The notes: a model not told the origin generated them from the letters alone. DNA of 64,000 bases from Burkholderiaceae bacterium (GCA_017983955.1 JAGOAJ010000003.1:1-64000), one strand, 5' to 3'. Shown: positions 1 to 10,225, counted from the first letter of the stretch. A program made the numbers and translations.

Positions 1-462
1 GGTAATATCTGTCGCTCACCCAGCGCAGAGGGTGTCTTTCGTGGTTTAGTCGACGAAGCAGGGCTCTCTGGGCAGGTTGGCGTCGGTTCGGCTGGCACCC
101 ACAGCTATCACATTGGCGAAGCGCCTGACGCTCGCGCCCAGGTTGCTGCGCGTAAGCGCGGCTATGAATTGAATCATATCGTTGCACGGCAAATCACTCA
201 GGATGATTTCCGTGAAGCCGACTTGATTTTAGCCATGGACTGGGAAAATCTTTCTGCATTGCAGCAACAGTGTCCCAAAGTGTATCACCACAAATTGATG
301 CTCCTGATGCGCTTTGCTAACGAGTTCGAGGAAGCCACGGTCCCTGACCCTTATTACGGCGGCCCCGAAGGTTTTGGCAAGGTTCTGGACTATCTTGAAG
401 ATGCCTGTCAAGGTGTGTTGGAACTGGTGCGTAAACGCGCTACACAGTACCAAGCAGCCTAA
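1..462 (+). CDS. Low-molecular-weight protein-tyrosine phosphatase (5' end cut off)
   Basis: The reading frame is open from base 1, so the start lies outside the window. It begins GNICRSPSAEGVFRG, the second half of the family P-loop (C-x5-R); the nucleophilic Cys is just upstream of the window and only the loop Arg is visible. The general-acid Asp motif DPYYGG is near the C-terminus, as in this family. About 153 residues are visible, nearly the full family length of about 155-160. Members remove phosphate from tyrosine phosphoproteins or small phosphoesters in the cytoplasm. A terminator follows, separating it from iscR. From memory, this gene lies next to iscR in related betaproteobacteria too. 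The family call is very secure; the substrate is unknown. Confidence 0.95.
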   Translation, partial: GNICRSPSAEGVFRGLVDEAGLSGQVGVGSAGTHSYHIGEAPDARAQVAARKRGYELNHIVARQITQDDFREADLILAMDWENLSALQQQCPKVYHHKLMLLMRFANEFEEATVPDPYYGGPEGFGKVLDYLEDACQGVLELVRKRATQYQAA

Positions 463-481
463 AGGCAGCTAGTAGTGCCTC

Positions 482-510
482 AAGGCGACGCATGCGTCGC
501 CTTTTTCTTT
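482..510 (+). terminator. Rho-independent terminator after the phosphatase gene
   Basis: A perfect palindrome at 482-503 (AAGGCGACGCA and its complement) is followed by TTTTCTTT. It starts 19 bases after the phosphatase stop codon, so it should end that transcript before the iscR promoter region. Confidence 0.85.
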
Positions 511-562
511 GAGCTAACACTTTCCATCAGCATTCCTATAGCACAAGCATGGTGTATTTGTT

Positions 563-587
563 ATACTTGACTTAATTAGTCGGATAT
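563..587 (+). promoter_or_regulatory. IscR type 1 operator upstream of iscR
   Basis: Half-sites ATACTTGACT and AGTCGGATAT around a TAATT centre match the known E. coli type 1 IscR consensus (ATASYYGACT ... AGTCRRSTAT) at essentially every defined position. The site ends 51 bases before the iscR start codon. A possible -10 element (TAATAAT, 600-606) follows at a distance at which bound IscR would cover the -35 region. This predicts repression by [2Fe-2S]-IscR, the usual autoregulation. Only one site is clear; E. coli has two. Confidence 0.85.
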
Positions 588-638
588 AAAGTCGTCGGCT
601 AATAATACCTGCGAACTGACTTAGTTAAGGACCCCTTT

Positions 639-1154
639 ATGCGTTTAACGACCAAAGGACGTTTTGCGGTTACCGCGATGATAGATCTGGGCCTGCGCCA
701 ACAAAGCGGCCCCATTACGTTAGCTGCCATTAGCGATCGCCAGAATATTTCACTGTCTTATTTGGAACAGTTGTTTGGGAAGTTGCGCCGCCATGAATTG
801 GTAGACAGCGTGCGTGGTCCGGGTGGCGGTTACTCGCTGGCGCGCTTGGCCCGTAATATTACTGTGGCTGATATTGTCTTTGCAGTTGACGAACCCATAG
901 ACGCCACCAGTTGTGGCGGCAAGGAAAATTGCACTGTGGGTTTGAACGGCAGCAGCGGTAAATGTATGACTCATGAACTATGGTCTACACTTAATCGTAA
1001 AATGGTTGATTATCTTGATTCCGTGTCTTTGCAGGATCTGGTCGATCAGCAGCGCATGCGCCAGTTGTATGAAGCAACTCAGGCCCAGGCGGCCGCGCGG
1101 CTTAACCGCATAGACATGCCAAAAGCTAAATCTGCGGACGCTGTCTCGGCATAA
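639..1154 (+). CDS. iscR: Fe-S cluster regulator IscR (Rrf2 family)
   Basis: This 171-aa protein has the Rrf2 winged-helix N-terminus (starts MRLTTKGRFAVTAMIDLG) and the wing sequence VRGPGGGYSLAR. The three cluster-binding cysteines are in the region CGGKENC ... KCMTHELW, with the usual C-x5-C-x7-C-type spacing. The [2Fe-2S] form represses the isc operon; the apo form controls other promoters. It is the first gene of iscR-iscS-iscU-iscA and has a matching operator upstream, so autoregulation is strongly indicated. A purine-rich stretch (AAGGA, 626-630) lies just before the ATG. Length and motifs are normal for the family. Confidence 0.97.
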   Translation: MRLTTKGRFAVTAMIDLGLRQQSGPITLAAISDRQNISLSYLEQLFGKLRRHELVDSVRGPGGGYSLARLARNITVADIVFAVDEPIDATSCGGKENCTVGLNGSSGKCMTHELWSTLNRKMVDYLDSVSLQDLVDQQRMRQLYEATQAQAAARLNRIDMPKAKSADAVSA

Positions 1155-1165
1155 GGTCAGCCTGC

Positions 1166-1241
1166 CTTCGTAAAATCGTACCATTTTCATAAAGTCGTAC
1201 CGCTTTCACAAAGTCATCCCGCTTTCATAAGGTTGCTACAT
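1166..1241 (+). repeat. Four imperfect 19-bp tandem repeats between iscR and iscS
   Basis: Units lie at 1166-1184, 1185-1203, 1204-1222 and 1223-1241. The unit is close to TTTCATAAAGTCGTACCGC. Units 2 and 3 differ at three positions; the first and last are more diverged. The array fills nearly the whole iscR-iscS gap. In the last unit AAAGTC has become AAGGTT, which supplies the only good ribosome-binding site (AAGG) for iscS; the unit ends inside the iscS ATG. No known element is recognised. Confidence 0.75.
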
Positions 1242-2466
1242 GGTGTCGCCTCCCGTTTATCTGGATTATTCAGCTACTACGCCTGTGGATACGCGCGTAG
1301 TGGATGTTATGGTGCCTTGGTTGTACGAAAAGTTTGGTAATCCTGCCTCGGGCAGTCATGCCTATGGCTGGGACGCCGAAGAAGCGGTCGAGCACGCGCG
1401 CGCGCAGATCGCTGGTCTAGTGGGTGCGGATGCGCGTGAAATTATTTTTACGTCTGGCGCCACTGAATCAAATAATTTGGCCATCAAAGGCGCGGCGGCA
1501 ACGCATGGCCCGCGTGGCAAGCACATTATTACGGTAGTCACAGAGCATAAGGCTGTGCTGGATCCTTGCCGCGAACTAGAGCACCAGGGCTACGAAGTCA
1601 GCTATTTGGGTGTGCAGGAAAATGGTTTGCTGGATCTGGATGCGTTTCGGGCTGCGATACGGCCGGACACCATATTGGCGTCCGTTATGCTGGTCAACAA
1701 CGAAATTGGCGTTATCCAGGATATTGCTGCCATAGGCGCCATCTGTCGGGAAAATAAAATTATTTTTCATGTGGATGCTGCTCAGGCGACAGGCAAGGTT
1801 GATATCAATTTGCATCAACTGCCTGTGGATTTGATGTCGTTCTCGGCACACAAAACCTATGGCCCCAAGGGCATAGGTGCATTGTATATATCTCGTACGC
1901 CACGTGTGCGCATCACTGCACAAATGCACGGCGGAGGTCACGAAAAAGGATTTCGTTCTGGTACGCTGGCTACCCACCAAATCGTGGGTATGGGCCATGC
2001 TTTTCATTTGGCCGGTCTGGAAATGACTGCTGAAAACCAGCGTATTAAAGGTCTGCAGCAACGCCTTTGGGATGGCCTTAGTAAATTGGATGCGGTGTAC
2101 CTGAACGGTGACTTGCAGCAGCGCGTGGCGCATAACCTGAATGTCAGTTTTGATTATGTCGAAGGTGAGGCGTTAATGATGGCGCTGGATCAATTGGCGG
2201 TGTCCAGTGGCTCGGCCTGTACATCGGCCAGCCTGGAACCATCCTATGTGTTGCGCGCTTTGGGGCGCAGTGACGAACTAGCGCACAGCTCAATACGCTT
2301 TTCGTTTGGTCGCTACACCACGGAACAAGACATAGACTTTGCCGTCCAACAGGTAACTGAGCAACTAGCACGTCTGCGTGAATTGTCGCCGCTGTGGGAG
2401 ATGGCTCAGCAAGGGGTGGACGTGGCCTCGGTAGTGTGGGCAGATCATTCCGGAGCCAGTGCGTGA
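1240..2466 (+). CDS. iscS: Cysteine desulfurase IscS
   Basis: This 408-aa PLP enzyme takes sulfur from L-cysteine and passes it as persulfide to Fe-S assembly and tRNA thiolation. Visible motifs are the N-terminal [11 protein letters not shown], the PLP lysine in [12 protein letters not shown], and the mobile catalytic loop [16 protein letters not shown] with its active Cys at about residue 327. These are typical of class I (IscS/NifS) enzymes. The length is close to the usual 404. The stop codon overlaps the iscU start by one base, so translation is coupled. It sits in an isc operon controlled by IscR. The protein looks fully functional, in contrast to its altered IscU neighbour. Confidence 0.97.
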   Translation: MVSPPVYLDYSATTPVDTRVVDVMVPWLYEKFGNPASGSHAYGWDAEEAVEHARAQIAGLVGADAREIIFTSGATESNNLAIKGAAATHGPRGKHIITVVTEHKAVLDPCRELEHQGYEVSYLGVQENGLLDLDAFRAAIRPDTILASVMLVNNEIGVIQDIAAIGAICRENKIIFHVDAAQATGKVDINLHQLPVDLMSFSAHKTYGPKGIGALYISRTPRVRITAQMHGGGHEKGFRSGTLATHQIVGMGHAFHLAGLEMTAENQRIKGLQQRLWDGLSKLDAVYLNGDLQQRVAHNLNVSFDYVEGEALMMALDQLAVSSGSACTSASLEPSYVLRALGRSDELAHSSIRFSFGRYTTEQDIDFAVQQVTEQLARLRELSPLWEMAQQGVDVASVVWADHSGASA

Positions 2467-2846
2467 TGGCGTACAGTAGCCTTTTGTTGGATCATTACCG
2501 CCATCCCCGTAATGTAGGGGCTTTCGACAGCAAATGTGCTAATGTAGGCACAGGTATGGTGGGCACTCCGGCCGAAGGGCTGGTCGTTAAATTGCAGATT
2601 GCCGTGGGGGAAACTGGCCAGATAGAATCTGCACGTTTTAAAACCTATGGTTGCGCTGCCGCCATTGCAGCCGGTTCGCTGGCAACTGAACTATTAACTG
2701 GCAAAACGCTGGACCAGGCCATGGCGGTGCGGCATACCGATATCGCGCAGGCACTGGAATTGCCACCAATTAAAATTCATTGTTCCATACTGACTGAAGA
2801 CGCCATCAAGGCGGCAGTCAATGACTACAAGGGAAAACAGGAGTAA
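2466..2846 (+). CDS. iscU: IscU-like Fe-S scaffold lacking Cys37 and Asp39
   Basis: This 126-aa protein starts [18 protein letters not shown], colinear with E. coli IscU. The ATG at 2466 overlaps the iscS stop; an upstream in-frame extension inside iscS is not likely to be used. In normal IscU three Cys (37, 63, 106), Asp39 and His105 hold or release the [2Fe-2S] cluster. Here Cys63 (TYGCAA) and His105-Cys106 (IHCSI) are kept, but the usual PACGD is PAEGL, so Cys37 is Glu and Asp39 is Leu. A non-standard Cys occurs at residue 24. The HscA-recognition motif is kept as LPPIK (99-103). The fold is surely IscU; whether it still builds clusters is open. No hscB, hscA or fdx follows. Confidence 0.9.
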   Translation: MAYSSLLLDHYRHPRNVGAFDSKCANVGTGMVGTPAEGLVVKLQIAVGETGQIESARFKTYGCAAAIAAGSLATELLTGKTLDQAMAVRHTDIAQALELPPIKIHCSILTEDAIKAAVNDYKGKQE

Positions 2847-2848
2847 TC

Positions 2849-3172
2849 ATGGGAATCACCGTCACACAACAAGCGGCTGATCACATCAGCCGCCATATCC
2901 AGAAACGTGGTAAGGGCTTGGGTTTGCGCCTGGGCGTGCGTACTACCGGGTGTTCGGGCATGGCCTACAAGGTAGAGTATGTTGACGAACCCAAGGTCGA
3001 AGATAGCATCTTCGAACAATTTGGCGTCAAGGTATATATCGACCCCAAAAGCCTGCCTTTTCTGGACGGCATACAGTTGGATTATTCCCGCGATGGCCTT
3101 AACGAAGGGTTTCGGTTTGTGAATCCCAACGAAAAGGCATCTTGTGGTTGCGGCGAGTCGTTTACCGTTTAA
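2849..3172 (+). CDS. iscA: A-type Fe-S carrier IscA
   Basis: This 107-aa protein matches IscA, which accepts and delivers Fe-S clusters or iron. The three conserved cysteines are present: one in [15 protein letters not shown] and two in the C-terminal CGCGESFTV. It begins two bases after the iscU stop codon, with a GGAG ribosome-binding site inside the end of iscU. It is the last gene of the operon; its 3' end overlaps the 3' end of the convergent lysS by four bases. In E. coli and most betaproteobacteria hscB-hscA-fdx-iscX would follow; none is here. Confidence 0.96.
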   Translation: MGITVTQQAADHISRHIQKRGKGLGLRLGVRTTGCSGMAYKVEYVDEPKVEDSIFEQFGVKVYIDPKSLPFLDGIQLDYSRDGLNEGFRFVNPNEKASCGCGESFTV

Positions 3173-4689
3173 TCTTCTTTCCGCAGGTGCGGGAACAAAA
3201 TCACATCACGAATGCTGGGGCTGTCGGTCACCAGCATCACTAGGCGGTCTATGCCTATGCCGCAACCGCCTGTAGGGGGCATGCCGTATTCCAGCGCACG
3301 TATGTAGTCCGCGTCGTAAAACATTGCTTCCTCGTCACCCGCGTCCTTGGCCTCAACTTGCGCCAAAAACCTAGCCGCCTGATCTTCAGGATCGTTTAGC
3401 TCGGAAAATCCATTCGCTATTTCACGGCCGGTAATAAACAACTCAAAGCGTTCAGTTACCCCTTCCTGGGTGTCCGATGCCCTGGCCAACGGCGACACCT
3501 CTATCGGGTAGTCGACGATAAAGGTTGGGTTCCACAGCTTGGCTTCGGCGGTTTCTTCGAACAAAGCCAATTGCAGGGCGCCTACACCAGCACGGCTCAG
3601 GACTGGGCCATCTACGTCCGCGCCTAGGCGTTTTAGTTCAGTACGCAGGAAAGCGATATCGTGCAGTTGCTGGGTGGTGTAGCCAGGGGCATATTTTTCT
3701 ATGGCCTGGACTATGGTCAGGCGATCAAAGGGCTGGCTTAAGTCCAGCGGCTGTTCCTGGTAGGTCAGGGCAGCGGTGCCGCAGGCTGCGACAGCTGCCG
3801 CGCGTATCACGGCTTCGGTGAAGTCCATTAGCCAGCGGTAGTCGGTATAGGCGGCGTAGAACTCCATCATGGTGAATTCTGGATTGTGCCGTGGGCTTAC
3901 GCCTTCGTTACGGAAGTTGCGGTTAATTTCAAAGACACGTTCGAAACCACCGACGATAAGTCGTTTCAGATACAGTTCCGGCGCAATGCGCAGGAACATT
4001 TCCATATCCAGCGCATTGTGGTGGGTGGTAAAGGGCTTAGCTGCTGCGCCGCCAGGTATGGGGTGCAGCATAGGGGTTTCAACTTCAAGGAAGTCGGCGT
4101 CCAGCATGAACTGGCGTACACCTGCTATGGCCTTGCTACGCGCCTTGAAGGTGTTGCGTGTGGCGTCAGACATGATCAGATCGACATAGCGCTGGCGATA
4201 ACGGATTTCCTGATCTGCCAGGCCGTGGAATTTGTCCGGCAAGGGGCGTAGCGACTTGGACAACAGGCGTACCGTGCTGGCATGCACGGACAGTTCGCCT
4301 TTATTGGTTTTGAACATCACGCCTTCGACGGCCAAGATATCGCCTATGTCCCAGGTCTTGAATTGTTCGTAGGACACTTCATCCAGTACGGACTTGTCCA
4401 GATAAATCTGTATACGCCCGGAGCTGTCTTGCAACGTGGCAAAGCTGGCCTTGCCCATAACGCGTTTTAGCATCATGCGCCCGGCGACTTTGACTGGCTT
4501 GGGGGACTGGGCCAGGGTTTCTTTATCCAGCGCATCGTAGGCGGCGTGTAGCTGGGCTGCCTGATGTTCAGGTTGGAAGTCATTCGGGTAGACGGGGCCT
4601 TCGCCGCGCATGCGTTCCAGTTTGCCTCGGCGCTCGGCGATTAAATGGTTTTCGTCAGTAGAGGCTGGGGCGGGAGTTGATTGATTCAT
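3169..4689 (-). CDS. lysS: Lysyl-tRNA synthetase, class II
   Basis: This 506-aa enzyme charges tRNA-Lys. The chosen start ([16 protein letters not shown]) gives a normal N-terminus; a longer open frame reaches into the SDR gene but shows no homology. Visible are the OB-fold anticodon-binding domain (about 60-160), motif 2 ([20 protein letters not shown]), the family signature GGAAAKPF and motif 3 near the C-terminus (GCGIGIDRL). It is the last gene of a prfB-SDR-lysS run; prfB-lysS pairing is common in proteobacteria. It converges on iscA with a four-base overlap. Confidence 0.97.
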   Translation of the reverse strand: MNQSTPAPASTDENHLIAERRGKLERMRGEGPVYPNDFQPEHQAAQLHAAYDALDKETLAQSPKPVKVAGRMMLKRVMGKASFATLQDSSGRIQIYLDKSVLDEVSYEQFKTWDIGDILAVEGVMFKTNKGELSVHASTVRLLSKSLRPLPDKFHGLADQEIRYRQRYVDLIMSDATRNTFKARSKAIAGVRQFMLDADFLEVETPMLHPIPGGAAAKPFTTHHNALDMEMFLRIAPELYLKRLIVGGFERVFEINRNFRNEGVSPRHNPEFTMMEFYAAYTDYRWLMDFTEAVIRAAAVAACGTAALTYQEQPLDLSQPFDRLTIVQAIEKYAPGYTTQQLHDIAFLRTELKRLGADVDGPVLSRAGVGALQLALFEETAEAKLWNPTFIVDYPIEVSPLARASDTQEGVTERFELFITGREIANGFSELNDPEDQAARFLAQVEAKDAGDEEAMFYDADYIRALEYGMPPTGGCGIGIDRLVMLVTDSPSIRDVILFPHLRKED

Positions 4690-4697
4690 TGTGCTTT

Positions 4698-5450
4698 TTA
4701 AAAGTGACGGCGTATGTCGTCCAGCACTGTGGTGCCGAAGTCTGCGCTGTTCATATAAGTAAGTATGGCGTTTGCGATGGTTGTTGCTGATGCAAGCTGG
4801 CCGTGCTGGTGCATTTGCACAAAACGATCCACATTGGGGAAATCGCTGGTCTGGGTGCCACGTATGGTGGATTGCATATCGGTGTCTATAACACCGGGTG
4901 CCAGTGCCACTATACGCACGTCGTGGTTTTCGGCCTGGACGACCTGGGTATACATATCCAGGGCCGCCTTGGTAGCGCAATAGACGCCCCAGCCTGGTGT
5001 GGGCCCACGTCCGGCGCCGGACGATATATTCAGTACACGGCGGTCGGCATCCAGGCCTTGGGTGGCTTGCAGAAACAGGGCGGTCAGGGCGATGACGCTG
5101 CTGACGTTAAGCGCAAAAGCCTGGTTAATGGCAAGTAAGTTGTCCAGCGATGGCGCCTGGCCTATAGGCGTGACCATACCCGCGTTATTAATTAACAGAT
5201 AGCGGCTGGCTGTACGTGGCAGCGCCGCAATAACGGGCTGTATCACGGTGTTGAGGCTTGCCGGATCAGACAGGTCGGCCTGTACATGCTGCAGCGTGCA
5301 CGATGTTAGTGCGGCTTTGGCAGCCAGTTGCGCATCAACGCCGCGGGCCACGCTGATCAGATGCACATTTGGCCCCAACAAACCCTGGGCCAAAGCTTGG
5401 CCTAGGCCTTTTGATGCGCCTGTAACGATAGCAACAGTGGTAATGGACAT
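4698..5450 (-). CDS. Short-chain dehydrogenase/reductase (SDR)
   Basis: This 250-aa Rossmann-fold oxidoreductase has the cofactor-binding TGASKGLG at the N-terminus, the NNAG motif ([11 protein letters not shown]), a Ser at NISSGAG and the catalytic Tyr-Lys pair in VYCATK. Length is classical SDR. The overall pattern resembles the sepiapterin-reductase/YueD-type subgroup, but the substrate cannot be read from sequence. It lies between prfB (three bases away) and lysS (eight bases away), so it is probably co-transcribed with translation genes. No functional link is evident. Confidence 0.9.
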   Translation of the reverse strand: MSITTVAIVTGASKGLGQALAQGLLGPNVHLISVARGVDAQLAAKAALTSCTLQHVQADLSDPASLNTVIQPVIAALPRTASRYLLINNAGMVTPIGQAPSLDNLLAINQAFALNVSSVIALTALFLQATQGLDADRRVLNISSGAGRGPTPGWGVYCATKAALDMYTQVVQAENHDVRIVALAPGVIDTDMQSTIRGTQTSDFPNVDRFVQMHQHGQLASATTIANAILTYMNSADFGTTVLDDIRRHF

Positions 5451-5453
5451 CGC

Positions 5454-6558
5454 TTATACGCCTTGTTTCAGACTAGCCTGTATGAAGGGATCCAAGTCGC
5501 CATCCAGGACTTTTTGGGTATTGGATATTTCGACGTTGGTGCGTAAATCTTTGATGCGGCTTTGGTCCAACACATAGGACCGTATTTGATGGCCCCAGCC
5601 TACATCGCTTTTTGTGTCTTCCAGCTTGTTTTGTTCGGCCATGCGTTCACGCATTTCACGCTCGTACAGACGGGATTTCAGCATTTGCATGGCTTCCGCA
5701 CGGTTGCGGTGTTGTGATCTGTCGTTCTGACACTGCACAACAATACCGGTGGGCTCGTGTGTGATACGCACTGCCGAATCGGTTTTGTTAATGTGCTGAC
5801 CGCCAGCGCCACTGGCGCGGTAGGTATCTATGCGCAAATCCGCAGGATTGATTTCCACTTCGAAAGAGTCATCAATTTCCGGATAGACAAAGACGCTAGC
5901 GAACGACGTATGCCGGCCATTGGCTGAATCAAAAGGACTTTTTCGCACCAAACGATGCACGCCGATTTCAGTGCGCAGGAAACCAAAGGCGTAATCGCCT
6001 TCGATTTTAATGGTGGCGGATTTGATACCAGCCACTTCGCCGTGGGATTCTTCCAGGACTTCGGCCTTGAAGTCTTTGCGTTCGCAATAGCGTAGGTACT
6101 GGCGCAACAATATCGAGGCCCAATCCTGGGCTTCGGTGCCGCCTGCACCGGCCTGTATGTCCATGAAGCAATTAAGCGGATCGGCCGGGTTGGAAAACAT
6201 GCGGCGAAACTCAAGGTCTTCCAGCAGGCTGGCCAATTTGGCGATATCTTCTTCAATGGCGATCAGGGTGTCTTCATCGTCGTCGGCGCTGGCCAGCTCG
6301 AACAGATCGGCGGCATCTTTCAGGCCAGTGTCTAGCTTATTCAGGGTGTCGACTACTTTTTCCAGGCTTTTTTTCTCGCGGCCCAGGGCTTGGGCATTGG
6401 CGGGATCATTCCAGACTTCGGCGCTTTCAAGTTCGGCGTTTACAACGTGCAGACGCTCGGATTTGGCATCGTAGTCAAAGATACCTCCGCAGGGCCAATT
6501 GACGGTCGGCATAGTCCTCTAGGTGGGCTTCAATCTGATTCTGGCGTTCGGCTTCCAT
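5454..6558 (-). CDS. prfB: Peptide chain release factor 2 (programmed +1 frameshift)
   Basis: RF2 ends translation at UGA and UAA. The gene begins [20 protein letters not shown] and reaches an in-frame TGA after 27 codons; a +1 shift joins it to the main frame, giving 367 aa, the usual RF2 length. The stop-codon-recognition tripeptide SPF ([11 protein letters not shown]) and the peptidyl-hydrolysis GGQ motif ([15 protein letters not shown]) are both present. Frameshifting lets low RF2 levels raise RF2 synthesis. The first gene of the prfB-SDR-lysS run, it lies just after a terminator that insulates it from the TRAP operon. A single-frame reading would wrongly start it at an internal codon. 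Confidence 0.96.
6475..6489 (-). promoter_or_regulatory. Programmed +1 frameshift site of prfB
   Basis: On the minus strand the sequence reads CGGAGGTATCTTTGA. The internal Shine-Dalgarno-like GGAGG sits a few bases before the slippery CTT, followed by stop TGA and then C, giving the weak UGAC context. This matches the known RF2 recoding site. Confidence 0.95.
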
Positions 6559-6610
6559 GACGGTTCCTTAATGATTCGTAGAGCTAACCTATTATTTTAA
6601 CTGATCAGAA

Positions 6611-6638
6611 AAAAGGGCGACATAGTGTCGCCCTTTTT
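6611..6638 (-). terminator. Terminator of the TRAP transporter operon
   Basis: A stem (AAAAGGGCGACA, loop TAG, complementary arm) is flanked by A and T runs on both sides. It lies 24 bases past the dctM stop on the minus strand and before prfB, so it ends dctPQM transcription. The symmetry would let it work in both directions. Confidence 0.88.
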
Positions 6639-6661
6639 TACTGCCTGAATCTAAACAAGGT

Positions 6662-7942
6662 TTAGAATGCGCCCAGATTAGGCAGCCACAAGGAAATCTG
6701 TGGCACGTAGGTAATCAGTACCAGGTAGCTAAGCAATACGATCAGCCATGGCGAAGCGGCGCGTACCACTTGGCCTATGGACATCTTGGTAATACCCGCC
6801 GTAACAAACAGGTTGAGCCCTATAGGCGGCGTCACCATGCCTATTTCCAGGTTGACCACCATGATAATACCCAGGTGCACCGGATCTATGCCTAATTTCA
6901 TGGCGATCGGGAACAGTATGGGCGCCATGATCAGAATGATACCGGTGGGTTCCATGAACATGCCGGCTACTAACAGCAGGATGTTGACCACGATCAGGAA
7001 TTGCCAGGCTTCCATGTCCCAAGCCAGGATTTGTTCCGCAATCATTTGCGGTATGCGTTCTGTGGTCAGAACGTGAGCAAACAACAAGGCGTTGGCGATG
7101 ATGAACATCAGCATGATCGTGACTTTCGCCGAATCGATCAAGACTTCGGGTACATCACGCAGGGTGATATCGCGGTAGACAAAGACCGCTACCAGGAAGG
7201 CATAGACAGCAGCTACAGCTGCAGCTTCGGTGGGCGTGAATATGCCACCGTAGATACCACCCAGGATGATGACGATTAACATCAGGCCCCAGATGGAGTC
7301 ACGGCCGGCGGTCACCATTTCACGTACGCTGGCTCGGGGCTGGCGGGGCATGTCTTTGATGCGGGCTACGATATAGATCACTATCATGATGATAAGACCC
7401 AACAGCAGCCCAGGTACTACACCAGCCATGAACAGGCGGCCTACCGAGGTTTCGGTAGCGGCGCCGTACACCACCATGACTATGGATGGTGGTATCAATA
7501 TGCCTAGCGTACCGGCATTACAAATAACGCCGGCGGCAAAGCCCTGGCTATAGCCAGCGCGTACCATTCCCGCAATCACGATAGAACCTACAGCGACTAC
7601 AGTGGCTGGTGATGATCCTGATACTGCGGCGAACATTACGCAAGCCAAAACAGAAGCTATCGCCAGACCGCCATGCAGGTGGCCCACAGTGGCTGTAGCG
7701 AAACGTATCATGCGTCGCGCCACGCCCCCGGTGGTCATGAAGGTGCCCGCCAGGATAAAGAAGGGGATGGCCATCAAGGTGAAATGTTCAGAGGTTTCGA
7801 ACATTTTCAGGCTTAATGACGCCAGCGAGTCTGTTCCCAACAGCAATATGGTCAAGATGGAGGAAAGTCCAAGCGCCACTGCCACGGGCATACCCATGAA
7901 CATAAAGAGGAACAGCAAAACGAATAAGGCTACCGTGGTCAT
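6662..7942 (-). CDS. dctM: TRAP transporter large permease (DctM family)
   Basis: This 426-aa integral membrane protein has about 12 hydrophobic segments and the family pattern: an N-terminal GMPVAVALGLSS region, a long repeat-like core with conserved glycines and prolines (FTPTEAAAVAAVYA), and MVTPPIGLNLFV towards the C-terminus. It forms the Na+-driven transport channel with DctQ and takes substrate from the periplasmic DctP protein. It overlaps the dctQ end by four bases and is the last gene of the operon, ended by the hairpin at 6611-6638. Substrates of this class are organic acids; which one is not visible. Confidence 0.95.
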   Translation of the reverse strand: MTTVALFVLLFLFMFMGMPVAVALGLSSILTILLLGTDSLASLSLKMFETSEHFTLMAIPFFILAGTFMTTGGVARRMIRFATATVGHLHGGLAIASVLACVMFAAVSGSSPATVVAVGSIVIAGMVRAGYSQGFAAGVICNAGTLGILIPPSIVMVVYGAATETSVGRLFMAGVVPGLLLGLIIMIVIYIVARIKDMPRQPRASVREMVTAGRDSIWGLMLIVIILGGIYGGIFTPTEAAAVAAVYAFLVAVFVYRDITLRDVPEVLIDSAKVTIMLMFIIANALLFAHVLTTERIPQMIAEQILAWDMEAWQFLIVVNILLLVAGMFMEPTGIILIMAPILFPIAMKLGIDPVHLGIIMVVNLEIGMVTPPIGLNLFVTAGITKMSIGQVVRAASPWLIVLLSYLVLITYVPQISLWLPNLGAF

Positions 7943-8487
7943 GGCTGATTCCCGTTGTTGTTATTGTTGTCCGTGGAGCTGTACTTCAGCGCATCAGCGA
8001 CCTCATCGCCAAGCAGACTGGCATTCCCACCACGCAGCAGACCAACAAAGACTTGTGTAAAGCGGAATATCAGCAGGGCGAAACCTATGGGTAGTACCAG
8101 ACGTGGCACCCACTGGGGTATAGGCATATCCTGGGCCAAAATACCGATTTCATACATTTTGGCGGTGTATATCCAACCGCCGACAAAAACGATGACGGCA
8201 TAGACTATGCACAGCAGAGCGGCTGCTATGGTGACCTTGTGGGCCGCGCCTTTCGGAAGCAGTTTGACGACGGCGTCGACGCCGATATGCGCCCCTACGC
8301 GCACGCCATACGATATGCCTAAGAAAATCAGGCCTGCAAATAGCCAGGTGGACAGTTCTAGCGCCCACACGAAGCTATAGTTGAAAAAATATCGAGCGAC
8401 GACTTGCGCAAAGGTTATGAGCGTCATCGCGGCAAGCAGGAAGGCGATCAGCCCTTCTTCAATGCGCTCGAGCCAGATTGTTTTCAT
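7939..8487 (-). CDS. dctQ: TRAP transporter small permease (DctQ family)
   Basis: This 182-aa protein starts MKTIWLERIEEGLIAFLLA; an in-frame upstream extension lies in the hairpin region and is unlikely. It has four hydrophobic segments, including LSTWLFAGLIFLGISYGVR with the typical conserved arrangement. DctQ is an essential partner of DctM in the inner membrane. The C-terminus has an unusual run of Asn (NNNNNGN) just before the overlap with dctM. It belongs to the dctP-dctQ-dctM operon. Confidence 0.93.
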   Translation of the reverse strand: MKTIWLERIEEGLIAFLLAAMTLITFAQVVARYFFNYSFVWALELSTWLFAGLIFLGISYGVRVGAHIGVDAVVKLLPKGAAHKVTIAAALLCIVYAVIVFVGGWIYTAKMYEIGILAQDMPIPQWVPRLVLPIGFALLIFRFTQVFVGLLRGGNASLLGDEVADALKYSSTDNNNNNGNQP

Positions 8488-8517
8488 GGTGTTTGTCCGA
8501 AACGGAGTAGTAAGAAA

Positions 8518-8539
8518 GCGGCCGCTTTTAGGCGGCCGC
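8518..8539 (-). terminator. GC-rich stem-loop between dctP and dctQ
   Basis: Two copies of the self-complementary GCGGCCGC are separated by a six-base spacer, and on the minus strand the second is followed by TTTCTT. A partial terminator or mRNA-stabilising hairpin here would give more binding protein (DctP) than permease, a usual pattern in such operons. The role is inferred. Confidence 0.6.
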
Positions 8540-8566
8540 AAACAGCAATTTTATAACAGTACGATA

Positions 8567-9601
<1,035 letters not shown>

Positions 9602-9715
9602 TTAAGCTTACGGGGTAATGTAGCATGGCGTGCCCTGCTAAACCATGGTTCGGATACCAGGGTTATCATGGATAAGATCGCTGTTTTGCCATAATTTCTG
9701 TCAGGAAAAATAACG

Positions 9716-10225
9716 ATGAATAAGAAAGTTGGCGTATTACGATATCTAGGAGTTATCGGTTTAGTGCTGACCTTGCCTGTCGCATGGGCGTCGGCGCCCA
9801 CTGATGCCCGAGACAATGACATCATCCTGACCGTAGCCGGCCAGATACAACCTGCAGGTCCATTGCAGTTCAGTTTGCAGGCCCTGCAAGCGTTGCCGCA
9901 CCGAGAGATAACCACCTCGACAGCGGTAACGGATGGGGTATTTCGGTTTCAGGGCGTGCTGTTGCGTGATCTTCTGGATAGCGTGTCAGCCAAAGGTGAA
10001 ATCATAGAAGCAGAAGCCACCAATGGCTATAGTACTGATATCCCTTGGGTTGATACCCAGAGTTTTGATGTGCTGGTCGCATGGGCCGTGGATGGGGTCT
10101 TGCTGGACCCTAGCGATAAGGGGCCATTATGGATAGTCTATCCCCGTGATCAGTTTCGGGAGCTGCAGGATATACGTTATGACTATCGTTGGGTATGGCT
10201 GTTAAATCGGTTAACCATCAAGTGA
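9716..10225 (+). CDS. Periplasmic protein resembling a molybdopterin-binding (sulfite-oxidase-like) domain
   Basis: The 169-aa product has a clear signal peptide (LGVIGLVLTLPVAWASA). The mature part carries features of the oxidoreductase molybdopterin-binding fold: FRFQGVLLRDLLDSV, EAEATNGYSTDIP and a C-terminal PLWIVYPRD ... YRWVWLLNRL. It is shorter than catalytic YedY/MsrP enzymes, and the usual Mo-ligand Cys is absent; the mature chain contains no Cys. It may therefore be a binding or sensing version of the fold. It is followed 46 bases later by a histidine kinase-response regulator pair and is probably in their operon, which suggests a periplasmic accessory sensor. The fold is moderately sure, the role inferred. 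Confidence 0.7.
   Translation: MNKKVGVLRYLGVIGLVLTLPVAWASAPTDARDNDIILTVAGQIQPAGPLQFSLQALQALPHREITTSTAVTDGVFRFQGVLLRDLLDSVSAKGEIIEAEATNGYSTDIPWVDTQSFDVLVAWAVDGVLLDPSDKGPLWIVYPRDQFRELQDIRYDYRWVWLLNRLTIK

Noticed and set aside
2394..2465. In-frame extension of iscU into iscS
   Set aside because: Known IscU starts at MAYS; the extension is the iscS frame shadow.
4698..4980. In-frame N-terminal extension of lysS into the SDR gene
   Set aside because: The extended residues are the SDR gene in another frame; the normal lysyl-tRNA synthetase N-terminus starts at 4689.
8518..8539. Twin GCGGCCGC sequences as an introduced cloning site
   Set aside because: They form one natural GC-rich hairpin in a normal operon gap.
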